Assembly (NCBI RefSeq): GCF_041080795.1 | Contig: NZ_CP129674.1 | Location: forward strand, 1,736,001-1,800,000 | Direction: 5' to 3' | Source: Bifidobacterium sp. WK041_4_12 | GTDB taxonomy: Bacteria > Actinomycetota > Actinomycetes > Actinomycetales > Bifidobacteriaceae | DNA length: 64,000 nucleotides | Shown: positions 56,999 to 64,000 of the stretch, piece after piece | Numbering within the stretch: position 1 is the first letter of the stretch | Layout of the letters: the number at the start of each line of letters is the position of its first letter | Made by a program: the position numbers and the translations under genes | The notes under the pieces: model-generated | Database searches by the model: none | What the model was told of the DNA's origin: nothing | The model's input: only the letters and a program-made list of their open reading frames with translations

Positions 56999-58513
56999 CT
57001 ATCGTGCAATGGTTGTTGCAGATGGCTTGTCCTTCAGCTTTTCGTTGCCCAAGCGTGAATGGCGATATGAGTAGCCAAAGTAAATGATGAATCCGATAAC
57101 AAGCCAGACCACGAATCGAATCCATGTGAGCACCGTCAGATTGAGCATGAGCCAGAAGCACGCAAGGGCGACCAGAATCGGGACCCAGGGATTGCCTGGA
57201 ATCGAGAATGAACGCTGTACATCCGGACGCTTGCGACGCATGATCGGCACGGAAATAGCCACAAGAGTGAATGCTGAAAGCGTGCCGATGTTCACCATGT
57301 CAGACAGGATGCCGATATTGAAGCACGATGCGATGATTGCCACCACAATGCCACCGATGATCTGAATCGCTGCCGGCGTGCCATGGCGACCTGTTTTCGA
57401 CAGTCCGCGAGGCAGCAGCCCATCGCGGCTCATTGCGAATACGACACGGGTCAAGCCGAGCAGCAACACCATCACGACTGTGGTGAGGCCAACAATGATG
57501 CCGAAGGATATGATCTTGGCCGCCCATGTGGCTCCCACAAGCTCGAATCCTGTGGCAAGGGACGGTTCGGTTGCCTTGGCGAGATCCTTGTATGAAACCA
57601 TTCCGGTGGTGACTATGGAGACGAGAATATAGAGAACCGTAACGATGGAAAGTCCAAGAATGATGCCCTTGGGAATGGTTTTATGCGGATTCTTGGCCTC
57701 TTCCGACGTGGTGGCAACAACGTCGAAACCAATGAAGGCAAAGAAGACGAGGGCAGCACCGGAGATTACGCCTGGAACACCATAGATCGATGGTGCCATG
57801 CCCGTTGCCCATTGCCATAGCGGTTCGGTCATCGTGCCGGTAACCGTGGCGCCTTTGACAGAACCAGCAGGCTGAGACGTGGGGATAAAGGGCGAGTAGT
57901 TCGAAGCCTTGACGTAGAAGAATCCGACAACGATGACGAATATGACGATGGCAATCTTGAGGATGGTCAATGCACCGTCGACTCGTGCGGAAAGCTTGGT
58001 TCCCAACACCAGCAGCGTGGTGAAGAAGGCAACGATGATGATTGGGGCAACATCGATGTGGAACGAGCCGATGACAACGTTCGTGTTGAACCTGATGCCC
58101 ATCAGCTGCATGAAATCATTGAGATATACGCCCCAGTACTTGGAAATGACCGATGAGGCCATCAGCATTTCGAGAATGAGATCCCATCCGATGATCCATG
58201 CGATGATTTCACCTACTGTGGTGTACGTAAAGGTGTAGGCAGAGCCAGCGACCGGAATCATCGAGGAAAACTCCGCATAGCACATCGCTGCAGCGCCACA
58301 GACGACTGCTGCGAGAATGAAGCTCAAGATCACGGCAGGTCCTGCATGGTATGCGGCAGCCTGAGCTCCTACCGAGAAGATGCCAGCACCGACTGCCACC
58401 GCCACACCCATGACAGCCAAGTCCCAGGCGTTGAGCGTCCGTTTGAGACTGCGATGCTCCTCCCCTGTTTCAGCAACCGTCTGCTCAACCGATTTCGTTC
58501 TAAAAATGTGCAT
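56999..58513 (-). CDS. APC-family amino acid permease
   Basis: A 504-aa membrane transporter with about twelve hydrophobic segments. The first helix carries VMGVAVAVGAGIFSVGAQAA, and the AFIGFDVVATTSEEAKNPHKTIPKGI block is characteristic of the cationic-amino-acid (CAT/YfnA) branch. The ATG at 58513 matches the start of the conserved region (MHIFRTKSVEQ); the frame continues 132 bases upstream but without a ribosome site. The substrate is an amino acid, not determined further. It is a single-gene unit. Confidence 0.9.
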   Translation of the reverse strand: MHIFRTKSVEQTVAETGEEHRSLKRTLNAWDLAVMGVAVAVGAGIFSVGAQAAAYHAGPAVILSFILAAVVCGAAAMCYAEFSSMIPVAGSAYTFTYTTVGEIIAWIIGWDLILEMLMASSVISKYWGVYLNDFMQLMGIRFNTNVVIGSFHIDVAPIIIVAFFTTLLVLGTKLSARVDGALTILKIAIVIFVIVVGFFYVKASNYSPFIPTSQPAGSVKGATVTGTMTEPLWQWATGMAPSIYGVPGVISGAALVFFAFIGFDVVATTSEEAKNPHKTIPKGIILGLSIVTVLYILVSIVTTGMVSYKDLAKATEPSLATGFELVGATWAAKIISFGIIVGLTTVVMVLLLGLTRVVFAMSRDGLLPRGLSKTGRHGTPAAIQIIGGIVVAIIASCFNIGILSDMVNIGTLSAFTLVAISVPIMRRKRPDVQRSFSIPGNPWVPILVALACFWLMLNLTVLTWIRFVVWLVIGFIIYFGYSYRHSRLGNEKLKDKPSATTIAR

Positions 58514-58679
58514 ACTCTCTGATTCCCCATGCCCTCGTTGCGAAGACTGCGATACGCCGCCTTGTGGGGTCATAAGTATAAGCCGTTTCGCTATGCCCGC
58601 AAGCCGATTCTCACTCATTGCAACGATTATCTGTATTGCGGGCACAGTGAACTTAAGCCTCGGCTAGATTGGCGAACGG

Positions 58680-59435
58680 TCAGGAAGTGATGTTCGCGCT
58701 ATCTGACGATGACGATGACGATGCTGCACCTGCACCACTTTGGCTGGAATCGGAGCTGCTGCCCGATTCCGACGAGCCAGAACCTGAGTCGGAATCTGAT
58801 CCGCTTCCTGAACCCGCTCCTGACCCTGTGCCCGATCCCGACATGCCATTCATGTTGCCTCTCATACGGCCATAGCCATTGCCGATCCGGGAATATCCAT
58901 GATCGTTCGAAGCAGCCGAACCGGAGGTCGAAGCATAGACAATCAGCCCTCCACCAAGTCCGCCGAGCAGTCCGCAAAGCAGCGACATTCCGGCCACAAG
59001 ACCCACTATGCTGCCCTTGATGCCGAAACGCTGCGCAAAGGGCTTCTTTCGACCTGGCATCGGTACCTGACCGAAACCATCTGAACGGCGTTGATCCCAA
59101 CCGTGTGGATTGGCATTTGGCTGATAATGGGCATTGTTCCCCATAGGCATGCCGTTTGCATATGGCATTTGAGGCGCTCCCGGCTGAGACGGCGATCCCT
59201 GCTGAGACGGTGCTGTCTGCTGCGGCGCTGCCGGACGAGGTGAGCCAGGCTGAGAGCCATTCATAGAGTTGTTCGCAGACTCATATGGACGGTAGCCGTT
59301 GCCGTGCATCTGCTCAGCATCGACCGGATACTTGCCGATGGGGTGAGTAGGGCGTTGCTGCGGCTTGGGAACCGATTCGCGTGATTGTTGATTCGAGCCT
59401 TGCTCTTCTGGATTGGTATGGTTCATGTCACTCAT
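58680..59435 (-). CDS. Low-complexity single-pass membrane protein
   Basis: I do not recognise a family. The 251-aa protein has a long Gln/Pro/Asn-rich cytoplasmic part (about residues 1-135), a Gly-rich membrane segment (GSIVGLVAGMSLLCGLLGGLGGGLIVYAS, about 142-170) and an outside tail made of Ser-Gly and Ser-Asp dipeptides. The tail DNA is repetitive (58690-58850). The layout is like membrane-anchored stress or secretion proteins of actinobacteria that often carry a PDZ-protease domain; no such domain is present. No close neighbour explains it. Confidence 0.65.
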   Translation of the reverse strand: MSDMNHTNPEEQGSNQQSRESVPKPQQRPTHPIGKYPVDAEQMHGNGYRPYESANNSMNGSQPGSPRPAAPQQTAPSQQGSPSQPGAPQMPYANGMPMGNNAHYQPNANPHGWDQRRSDGFGQVPMPGRKKPFAQRFGIKGSIVGLVAGMSLLCGLLGGLGGGLIVYASTSGSAASNDHGYSRIGNGYGRMRGNMNGMSGSGTGSGAGSGSGSDSDSGSGSSESGSSSDSSQSGAGAASSSSSSDSANITS

Positions 59436-59612
59436 GATGGTGGCCTTTCTGTGCGACTGATACCATTCAAGGACTCAAATCGTGTGAAAGGCTGGAGTGC
59501 TGCTGCGTATGACGATAAACCTTGCGCAATGTCTTCAGGAAGCAAGCTGGACGAATGCTGAGACCTGATTCGCTCAGTGAACCGTATGCAATGTGCAGCT
59601 ATCTGAGTCCTG

Positions 59613-60827
59613 CTACAGTCCGACAATAACTGGTTCAGGAACCAGATCGACGCCGAAGGCATGCCGGACTCCATCCTGGATGGCATGTGCAAGAGCCCAT
59701 ATCTCACTGGCCTTCGCACCTCCAAGGTTGGTCAGTGCAAGGGTATGAAGCGATGACAGTGCCGCACCGCTGCGCTCACTGAGTCTGAATCCTCTATGAA
59801 ATCCTGCATGGTCGATAAGCCATGCGGCAGAGGTTTTCACACCAGTTTGACCATCAGGCAGCGTCACGCCGAACTTCGGCGCATCGTCTGGAAGCCCTGC
59901 CGCATCGTGAGCACTGATCTGAGGATTGACGAAGAAACTTCCACAGCTATGACGGTCGGTAATCCTGAACACACGCGACGGCTCTGTACCGTGCACTTGC
60001 AAGGTCTCAACAGACTGGCTGGCCTTGGCAATGTTCTCTTCTCGTTTCATTCCCGACATCCAGCGACTTTCATATCGGGCGGGATCTTCAAGCATGCCCT
60101 TGGCGGCTCGTACCTTCAGAACCGCGTCTCGGATGGTCTCGGTGTTCATGCGATCCCCCAGGCTTGCATGCAGAGCCTTGGCGAGTTGCGGATAGGCCAG
60201 TATGCCAGTCGGACTGTGTCTGAGCACGAAAGTCACGGAAAGCACGACATAACGCGGGCTCGGGAAGAACCTCGCCCCATCGTCCGTGAACATCGACCGC
60301 TTCAACGCGGACGTGCGATACCCGAACTGCATGTCAGCGTCATCGAATGTCAGAACCGTCTTGGCCTGACGATCCCACACCTCGACGCTTGCGACGCTTG
60401 TTGCGACTTCCTGGCCATACGCACCAATGTTTTGCACTACAGAGGCACCGACAGTTCCCGGAATTCCAGAAAGCCCCTCTACGCCTTCGAGCCCCAGAGA
60501 CACTGCAAATTCAACGAAATCATCCCAGTTGGCTCCTGCACTTGCGGTGAGATGAACGCTTCTGTCAGATCCTTCCACCGGTTCAGCCTCATCAGGGACG
60601 ACGATGTCTCTGCGTCCATCTCGGATCACCAAGCCATTGAACGGTGAATCGCTGACCAGCATGTTCGATCCACCACCGAGCATGCACAGCGGCATTCCAA
60701 CGCGGTCGGCATCTTCGATTGCCTCGATAAGACCCACGCGCGTCGTAGGTTCTGAAAAGTGTGCAATCTTACCCCCCACCCCAATGGTGGTCAGGTCTGC
60801 AAATGATGGCAAGGAACTCATATACAT
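59613..60827 (-). CDS. murB: UDP-N-acetylenolpyruvoylglucosamine reductase
   Basis: MurB reduces UDP-GlcNAc-enolpyruvate to UDP-MurNAc in peptidoglycan synthesis, using FAD. The 404-aa protein shows FADLTTIGVGGKIAHF, CMLGGGSNMLVSD, EGLSGIPGTVGASVVQNIGAYGQEV (FAD-binding) and HSCGSFFVNPQIS with the catalytic serine. Bifidobacterial MurB is longer than the E. coli enzyme and this length fits. Starts at 60827 or 60821 are possible. rpmG lies upstream on the same strand with its own terminator. Confidence 0.95.
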   Translation of the reverse strand: MYMSSLPSFADLTTIGVGGKIAHFSEPTTRVGLIEAIEDADRVGMPLCMLGGGSNMLVSDSPFNGLVIRDGRRDIVVPDEAEPVEGSDRSVHLTASAGANWDDFVEFAVSLGLEGVEGLSGIPGTVGASVVQNIGAYGQEVATSVASVEVWDRQAKTVLTFDDADMQFGYRTSALKRSMFTDDGARFFPSPRYVVLSVTFVLRHSPTGILAYPQLAKALHASLGDRMNTETIRDAVLKVRAAKGMLEDPARYESRWMSGMKREENIAKASQSVETLQVHGTEPSRVFRITDRHSCGSFFVNPQISAHDAAGLPDDAPKFGVTLPDGQTGVKTSAAWLIDHAGFHRGFRLSERSGAALSSLHTLALTNLGGAKASEIWALAHAIQDGVRHAFGVDLVPEPVIVGL

Positions 60828-60997
60828 CAGACTATCTCACTTATCGCTTGCAACCGCTGATGATATGCATTCACCTGAACCCAAGCGCTCACTGCCTTGC
60901 TTGCGCATGCGCCGAACAGCGGATGGCATCTCTCGAACTTGACCAGCACTGTTGCGTTCTGGTCACAGCATCAGGATTGTGGTCTCGGAAAAACAGA

Positions 60998-61022
60998 AAA
61001 CCCGACTGGAATGGTCGGGTTT
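60998..61022 (-). terminator. rpmG terminator
   Basis: AAACCCGAC (60998-61006) pairs with GTCGGGTTT (61014-61022). On the minus strand the stem is followed by TTTTCTGTTTTT, 20 bp after the rpmG stop. Confidence 0.9.
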
Positions 61023-61042
61023 CGATACAAGAATCTACAGAT

Positions 61043-61210
61043 TCAGCGAGTCTCGCGGTGAATTGTCTGCTTGCCGCAACGTGGGCAGTATTTTTTCAGC
61101 TCGAGACGATCCGGAGTGTTACGACGATTCTTCGTCGTGATGTAATTACGCTCTTTGCACTCGGTGCACGCCAGCGTAATGCCTGGACGAATATCTGCGG
61201 CCTTTGCCAT
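61043..61210 (-). CDS. rpmG: 50S ribosomal protein L33
   Basis: A 55-aa protein starting at ATG 61210: MAKAADIRPGITLACTECKE, then RNYITTKNRRNTPDRLELKKY, ending CPRCGKQTIHRETR. The two CxxC pairs (CTEC and CPRC) are the zinc-binding form of L33, as opposed to the zinc-free paralogue made in zinc starvation. It lies directly after the tRNA cluster on the same strand, likely in one transcript, and is followed by an intrinsic terminator. Confidence 0.97.
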   Translation of the reverse strand: MAKAADIRPGITLACTECKERNYITTKNRRNTPDRLELKKYCPRCGKQTIHRETR

Positions 61211-61255
61211 AGTTCACCTCTATTAGTCTTTCCCACCGGATGTTACCAGTGATTG

Positions 61256-61329
61256 TAGCGAGGGAGAGACTCGAACTCTCGACCTTACGATTATGAGTCG
61301 TACGCTCTAGCCAGCTGAGCTACCCCGCC
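61256..61329 (-). tRNA. tRNA-Met (CAT)
   Basis: A 74-nt tRNA with acceptor arm GGCGGGG/CCTCGCT (two G-U pairs), D-arm GTAGCTCAGCTGG, T-loop TTCGAGT and anticodon CAT in CTCATAA. The normal first acceptor pairing suggests the elongator. CCA is not encoded. Confidence 0.93.
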
Positions 61330-61333
61330 ATAG

Positions 61334-61405
<72 letters not shown>

Positions 61406-61406
61406 G

Positions 61407-61488
61407 TGGCGGATAGTGGATTCGAACCACTGAAGCATTACGCGGCTGATTTACAGTCAGCTCCCTTTGACCGCTTGGGAAATCCGCC
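61407..61488 (-). tRNA. tRNA-Tyr (GTA)
   Basis: An 82-nt class II tRNA with acceptor GGCGGAT/ATCCGCC, a variable arm and anticodon GTA in CTGTAAA. CCA is not encoded. It is the first gene of the Tyr-Thr-Met-rpmG run. Confidence 0.94.
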
Positions 61489-61638
61489 ATGTCACCGAAA
61501 ACGGCAACTTTGCTATCTTGCCACGGATATTCAAATCATGCAAGTTGCGAGGTTGCCGTGTCGTGGTCACACAAGAAGCATGAAAGAGACTCTCATCCAC
61601 CATCAAGTCAGCCAAAATTGCAAGAGTTCCCAGTTATG

Positions 61639-62922
61639 CTATTCACGCAACGCTGTGATGGGCACGACGCATACCCCATCTGGCCTCGTGTACGCATACG
61701 CGGTCATGCCACAGACGACGCATAAAAGCGAAGGGGGAATTGCTTTCGGGTCGCGTTTCATGTCAGCTTGCAACGCCAAAAGTTTCGACGCAGCTTCGTC
61801 AATTTGGTGAGCGCCGAGTTTGATTTCCATGGCGGCCCATCGTCCATCAGGCAAAGTAATGACGGCATCTATTTCGCGACCCCGACCATCGCGGTAATGG
61901 TAGAGTTCGCCATCAGCACATTGCGCATAAATTCTCAAGTCACGCTCACACATTGCCTCAAACAGGAAACCGAAAGTGTTCAAATCGCCTTTTAGCGTTT
62001 CTTGCGTCGCACCCAACGCCGCTGCCGCCAACGAGGGATCGGCCAAATGCCTTTTCGGCATTTTCCCGACACGCACCGAAGAACGCATATTCGGATTGAA
62101 CGCCGGCTGATCATCAATCAGGAACAAACGTTGCAAGACTTCAAGATAGTCCGTGATGGTTTTTTCATCGAGAATATCGTCGTCATACTCCTGCATATCT
62201 TTTTTCAATCTTCTGAGGCTGGCAATAGTCGATTCATTCCTAGCAAGTGAGCGAAGCAGCATCATCACCCTATGGGGGTTGCGACTCACTGAATCAATCC
62301 GACTGATGTCGTTGTGCGTGACCGCATAGAGATACCCCTCAGTCACTTCCCTTGCGTCCCTGGGGGACATATCTCTCGTCCCAGGCCAACCGCCCATGAT
62401 GACATGCTTAATCAGCGCATCAACAGTAACTTCGCCAGTAAAACGTGACTCAAGACGAAGTTCAAACATGGCAGAAAGCGACACAACGCCAGTGGAATAG
62501 CCGGATTCAAACAGAGACATCGGTCGCATTCTGGTAACGCCTATGCGACCTGCTCCACTGTGCAACACACCTTTGAAATTGGGTGTAGATGATCCAGTGA
62601 GGATGTACCTGCCTCGCTCGGCTGATTGATCTACAGAAAAGCGAACCGCATCCCACAATGCAGGCACTTCCTGCCATTCGTCAATGACTTTCGGCGCTTC
62701 TCCATCCAGCACCAGAGAAGGGTCAAGCTGTGCCGCCTGTCGATTCTGAAAATTTCCCGTAGGGTCGCCGATATATGTCACGCTATTGCCATGGTTAAGC
62801 GCAGTCCACGTCTTACCGCACCATTTTGGCCCGTCAATTGCCACAGCACCAAAAGCGTTGAGCATCGTGTCGATTTTGGCATCTACAAGCCGATTGAGAT
62901 ATCCCTGCTGTGTGAGACTCAT
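61639..62922 (-). CDS. AAA ATPase with C-terminal DUF4143 nuclease-like domain
   Basis: A 427-aa protein of the AAA_14/DUF4143 group. The N-terminal ATPase has AIDGPKWCGKTWTALNH (Walker A), VIDEWQEVPALWDAV (Walker B) and YILTGSSTPN (sensor). The C-terminal DUF4143 domain ends with EIDAVITLPDGRWAAMEIKLG, which has the D...ExK pattern of PD-(D/E)XK nucleases. These proteins are widespread accessory genes of unknown role and are often present as strain-specific copies. Its lower GC content and 23-bp repeats at the start fit an acquired gene inserted beside the tRNA cluster. Confidence 0.88.
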   Translation of the reverse strand: MSLTQQGYLNRLVDAKIDTMLNAFGAVAIDGPKWCGKTWTALNHGNSVTYIGDPTGNFQNRQAAQLDPSLVLDGEAPKVIDEWQEVPALWDAVRFSVDQSAERGRYILTGSSTPNFKGVLHSGAGRIGVTRMRPMSLFESGYSTGVVSLSAMFELRLESRFTGEVTVDALIKHVIMGGWPGTRDMSPRDAREVTEGYLYAVTHNDISRIDSVSRNPHRVMMLLRSLARNESTIASLRRLKKDMQEYDDDILDEKTITDYLEVLQRLFLIDDQPAFNPNMRSSVRVGKMPKRHLADPSLAAAALGATQETLKGDLNTFGFLFEAMCERDLRIYAQCADGELYHYRDGRGREIDAVITLPDGRWAAMEIKLGAHQIDEAASKLLALQADMKRDPKAIPPSLLCVVCGMTAYAYTRPDGVCVVPITALRE

Positions 62923-62940
62923 CGTGGGACTCCGTTCATT

Positions 62941-62998
62941 CCGTAGTTTTCCTCGATTCTACTCCGTAGTTTTCCTCGATTCTATTCCATAGTTTTCC
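62941..62998. repeat. 23-bp tandem repeats upstream of the DUF4143 gene
   Basis: CCGTAGTTTTCCTCGATTCT recurs at 62941 and 62964, and CCATAGTTTTCC at 62987, a 23-bp period. On the minus strand each unit brings a TAGAAT box and GGAAAACTACGG, 19 bp upstream of the ATG. Confidence 0.75.
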
Positions 62999-63034
62999 AT
63001 TTGTTCCTTTCCGATAGTCGGCAAGGGCATGAAA

Positions 63035-63072
63035 AAGGCTCTGAATGTTGGAAATATACGATTCAGAGCCTT
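63035..63072 (-). terminator. nrdF terminator
   Basis: AAGGCTCTGAAT (63035-63046) pairs with ATTCAGAGCCTT (63061-63072), and the minus-strand stem is followed by TTTTTC. It begins 66 bp after the nrdF stop. Confidence 0.88.
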
Positions 63073-63137
63073 ACAACGACTTGGTTGATGGCAAGGTGAC
63101 TGTGGCCACATGAAGCAGTCAGAACTCCATTACCTGC

Positions 63138-64000
63138 TCAGAAGTCCCAGTCATCATCGTCGGTTTCGACGGCCTTGCCCATGACATAGCTTGAGCCGGA
63201 ACCAGAGAAGAAGTCATGGTTTTCGTCGGCATTGGGGCTCAAGGATGCGATGATTGCAGGGTTCACATCCGTCGAATCCGAGGAGAAGAGCGCCGGATAT
63301 CCGAGGTTCATCAGAGCCTTGTTGCCGTTGTATCGCAGGAACTTCTCCACATCCTCGACCAGGCCAACGCCTTCATAGAGGCTGCGCGTGTAATCGACCT
63401 CGTTGTCATAGAGATCGTTGAGCAGCTCATAGGTGTAGTCGCTCAAGTCCTGGCGTTCAGCCTCCGAAACCTTTTCCAGACCCTTCTGATACTTGTACCC
63501 GATGTAGTATCCGTGAACTGCCTCGTCACGAATAATCAGTCGTATCACGTCTGCAGTGTTGGTGAGCTTCGCATGGCTTGAGAAATACATGGGCAGGTAG
63601 AAGCCCGAATAGAACAGGAAGGATTCGAGCAGCGTTGAGGCAACCTTGCGCTTCAGCGGACTGTCGCCCTCATAATAGTCGAGAACAATCTGCGCCTTCT
63701 TCTGCAAGTACTCGTTCTCCTCGCTCCAGCTGAATGCGTCGTCAATCTCAGGGGTCGAGGCAAGCGTCGAGAAAATCGAGGAATACGACTTTGCATGCAC
63801 CGATTCCATGAATGAAATATTGGTGTAGACCGCCTCTTCATGTGGCGTGAGTGCATCGGGAATCAGCGAAACCGCACCAACCGTGCCCTGAATAGTATCG
63901 AGCAAAGTCAGACCGGTGAACACATGCATCGTGAGTGTGCGCTCATCATCGGTCAGCTTCTGCCAGCTAGGAATGTCGTTGCTGATCGGCACCTTCTCAG
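63138..64000 (-). CDS. nrdF: Class Ib ribonucleotide reductase small subunit (partial)
   Basis: NrdF supplies the tyrosyl radical cofactor (Fe2 or Mn2) for the aerobic class Ib reductase. The 287 codons present cover most of the protein; the start lies beyond the window edge. The metal ligands are visible in LTLLDTIQG, SFMESVHAKSYSSIF (Glu, His and the radical Tyr), LLESFLFYSG, and IIRDEAVHGYYIG. The C-terminal tail is acidic (VETDDDDWDF), as needed to bind NrdE. nrdE, nrdI and nrdH should lie beyond the window. Confidence 0.95.
   Translation of the reverse strand, partial: EKVPISNDIPSWQKLTDDERTLTMHVFTGLTLLDTIQGTVGAVSLIPDALTPHEEAVYTNISFMESVHAKSYSSIFSTLASTPEIDDAFSWSEENEYLQKKAQIVLDYYEGDSPLKRKVASTLLESFLFYSGFYLPMYFSSHAKLTNTADVIRLIIRDEAVHGYYIGYKYQKGLEKVSEAERQDLSDYTYELLNDLYDNEVDYTRSLYEGVGLVEDVEKFLRYNGNKALMNLGYPALFSSDSTDVNPAIIASLSPNADENHDFFSGSGSSYVMGKAVETDDDDWDF

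Noticed and set aside
58594..58644. Another hairpin element (TGCCCGCAA...TTGCGGGCA with an AGTATAA nearby)
   Set aside because: The arms are only 9 bp and the GTAT...ATAC symmetry of the element family is missing.

Overview
The window looks like a chromosomal segment of a bifidobacterium (Bifidobacteriaceae, Actinobacteria). The pointers are the actinobacterial type of RpoB/RpoC, a two-subunit AdnAB-type helicase-nuclease, a fused AdhE, the deoR-like/galT/galK cluster, a NrdF class Ib reductase, and frequent GTG/TTG starts and ATGA overlaps. Most of it is conserved housekeeping DNA. I see no prophage, no transposase or integrase, no CRISPR array and no rRNA.

Layout. 1-2000: dapB and dapA (lysine/diaminopimelate synthesis) on the minus strand, followed by the first codons of another gene. 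1977-11053: two overlapping, very large UvrD/RecB-type helicase-nuclease genes. 11151-18998: rpoC and rpoB with a promoter and leader at about 19000-19190. 19367-24811: a RarD transporter, a membrane protein, TrmL, MutY, and a UPF0210/ACT-domain pair. 24929-28276: a galactose operon (DeoR-type regulator, galT, galK). 28531-31927: a polyprenol-phosphate mannosyltransferase divergent from a dihydroorotate dehydrogenase, then an Old Yellow Enzyme. 32172-36465: a class A PBP, a Crp-type regulator and a lipoate ligase. 36677-39433: a strongly codon-biased adhE with a Crp/Rex-like operator upstream. 39875-40836: rpsI and rplM. 41117-47440: malQ, an LRV-like protein, YigZ, a 2-hydroxyacid dehydrogenase and CapA. 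47858-50151: a DUF4391 protein and a divergent MDR reductase/MarR pair. 50206-53808: a zinc uptake operon (AdcA with a fused ZinT domain, ATPase, permease) under a Zur-like box. 54062-60827: dinB, tRNA-Ser, a DapC-like aminotransferase, an amino-acid permease, a low-complexity membrane protein and murB. 61043-64000: rpmG, a Tyr-Thr-Met tRNA cluster, a DUF4143 ATPase and the 3' part of nrdF.

The most interesting unexplained signal is a family of four imperfectly related hairpin elements of about 101-109 bp (1056-1156, 21733-21837, 28395-28497, 45937-46045). Each has long terminal inverted repeats whose inner ends read GTAT...ATAC, and a partly conserved internal core. Each sits just 5' of a minus-strand gene in the same orientation. 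Two arm types occur (GTTCATTGTGAAC... and GCGAGTTTTG...), while the core next to the right arm is shared between types. Other signals worth following are a five-unit 13-bp repeat array upstream of adhE, paired DnaA boxes in a gene-free stretch, a 23-bp tandem repeat directly upstream of the DUF4143 ATPase, and several enzymes with non-standard active-site residues (RpoB, PyrD, OYE, CapA).
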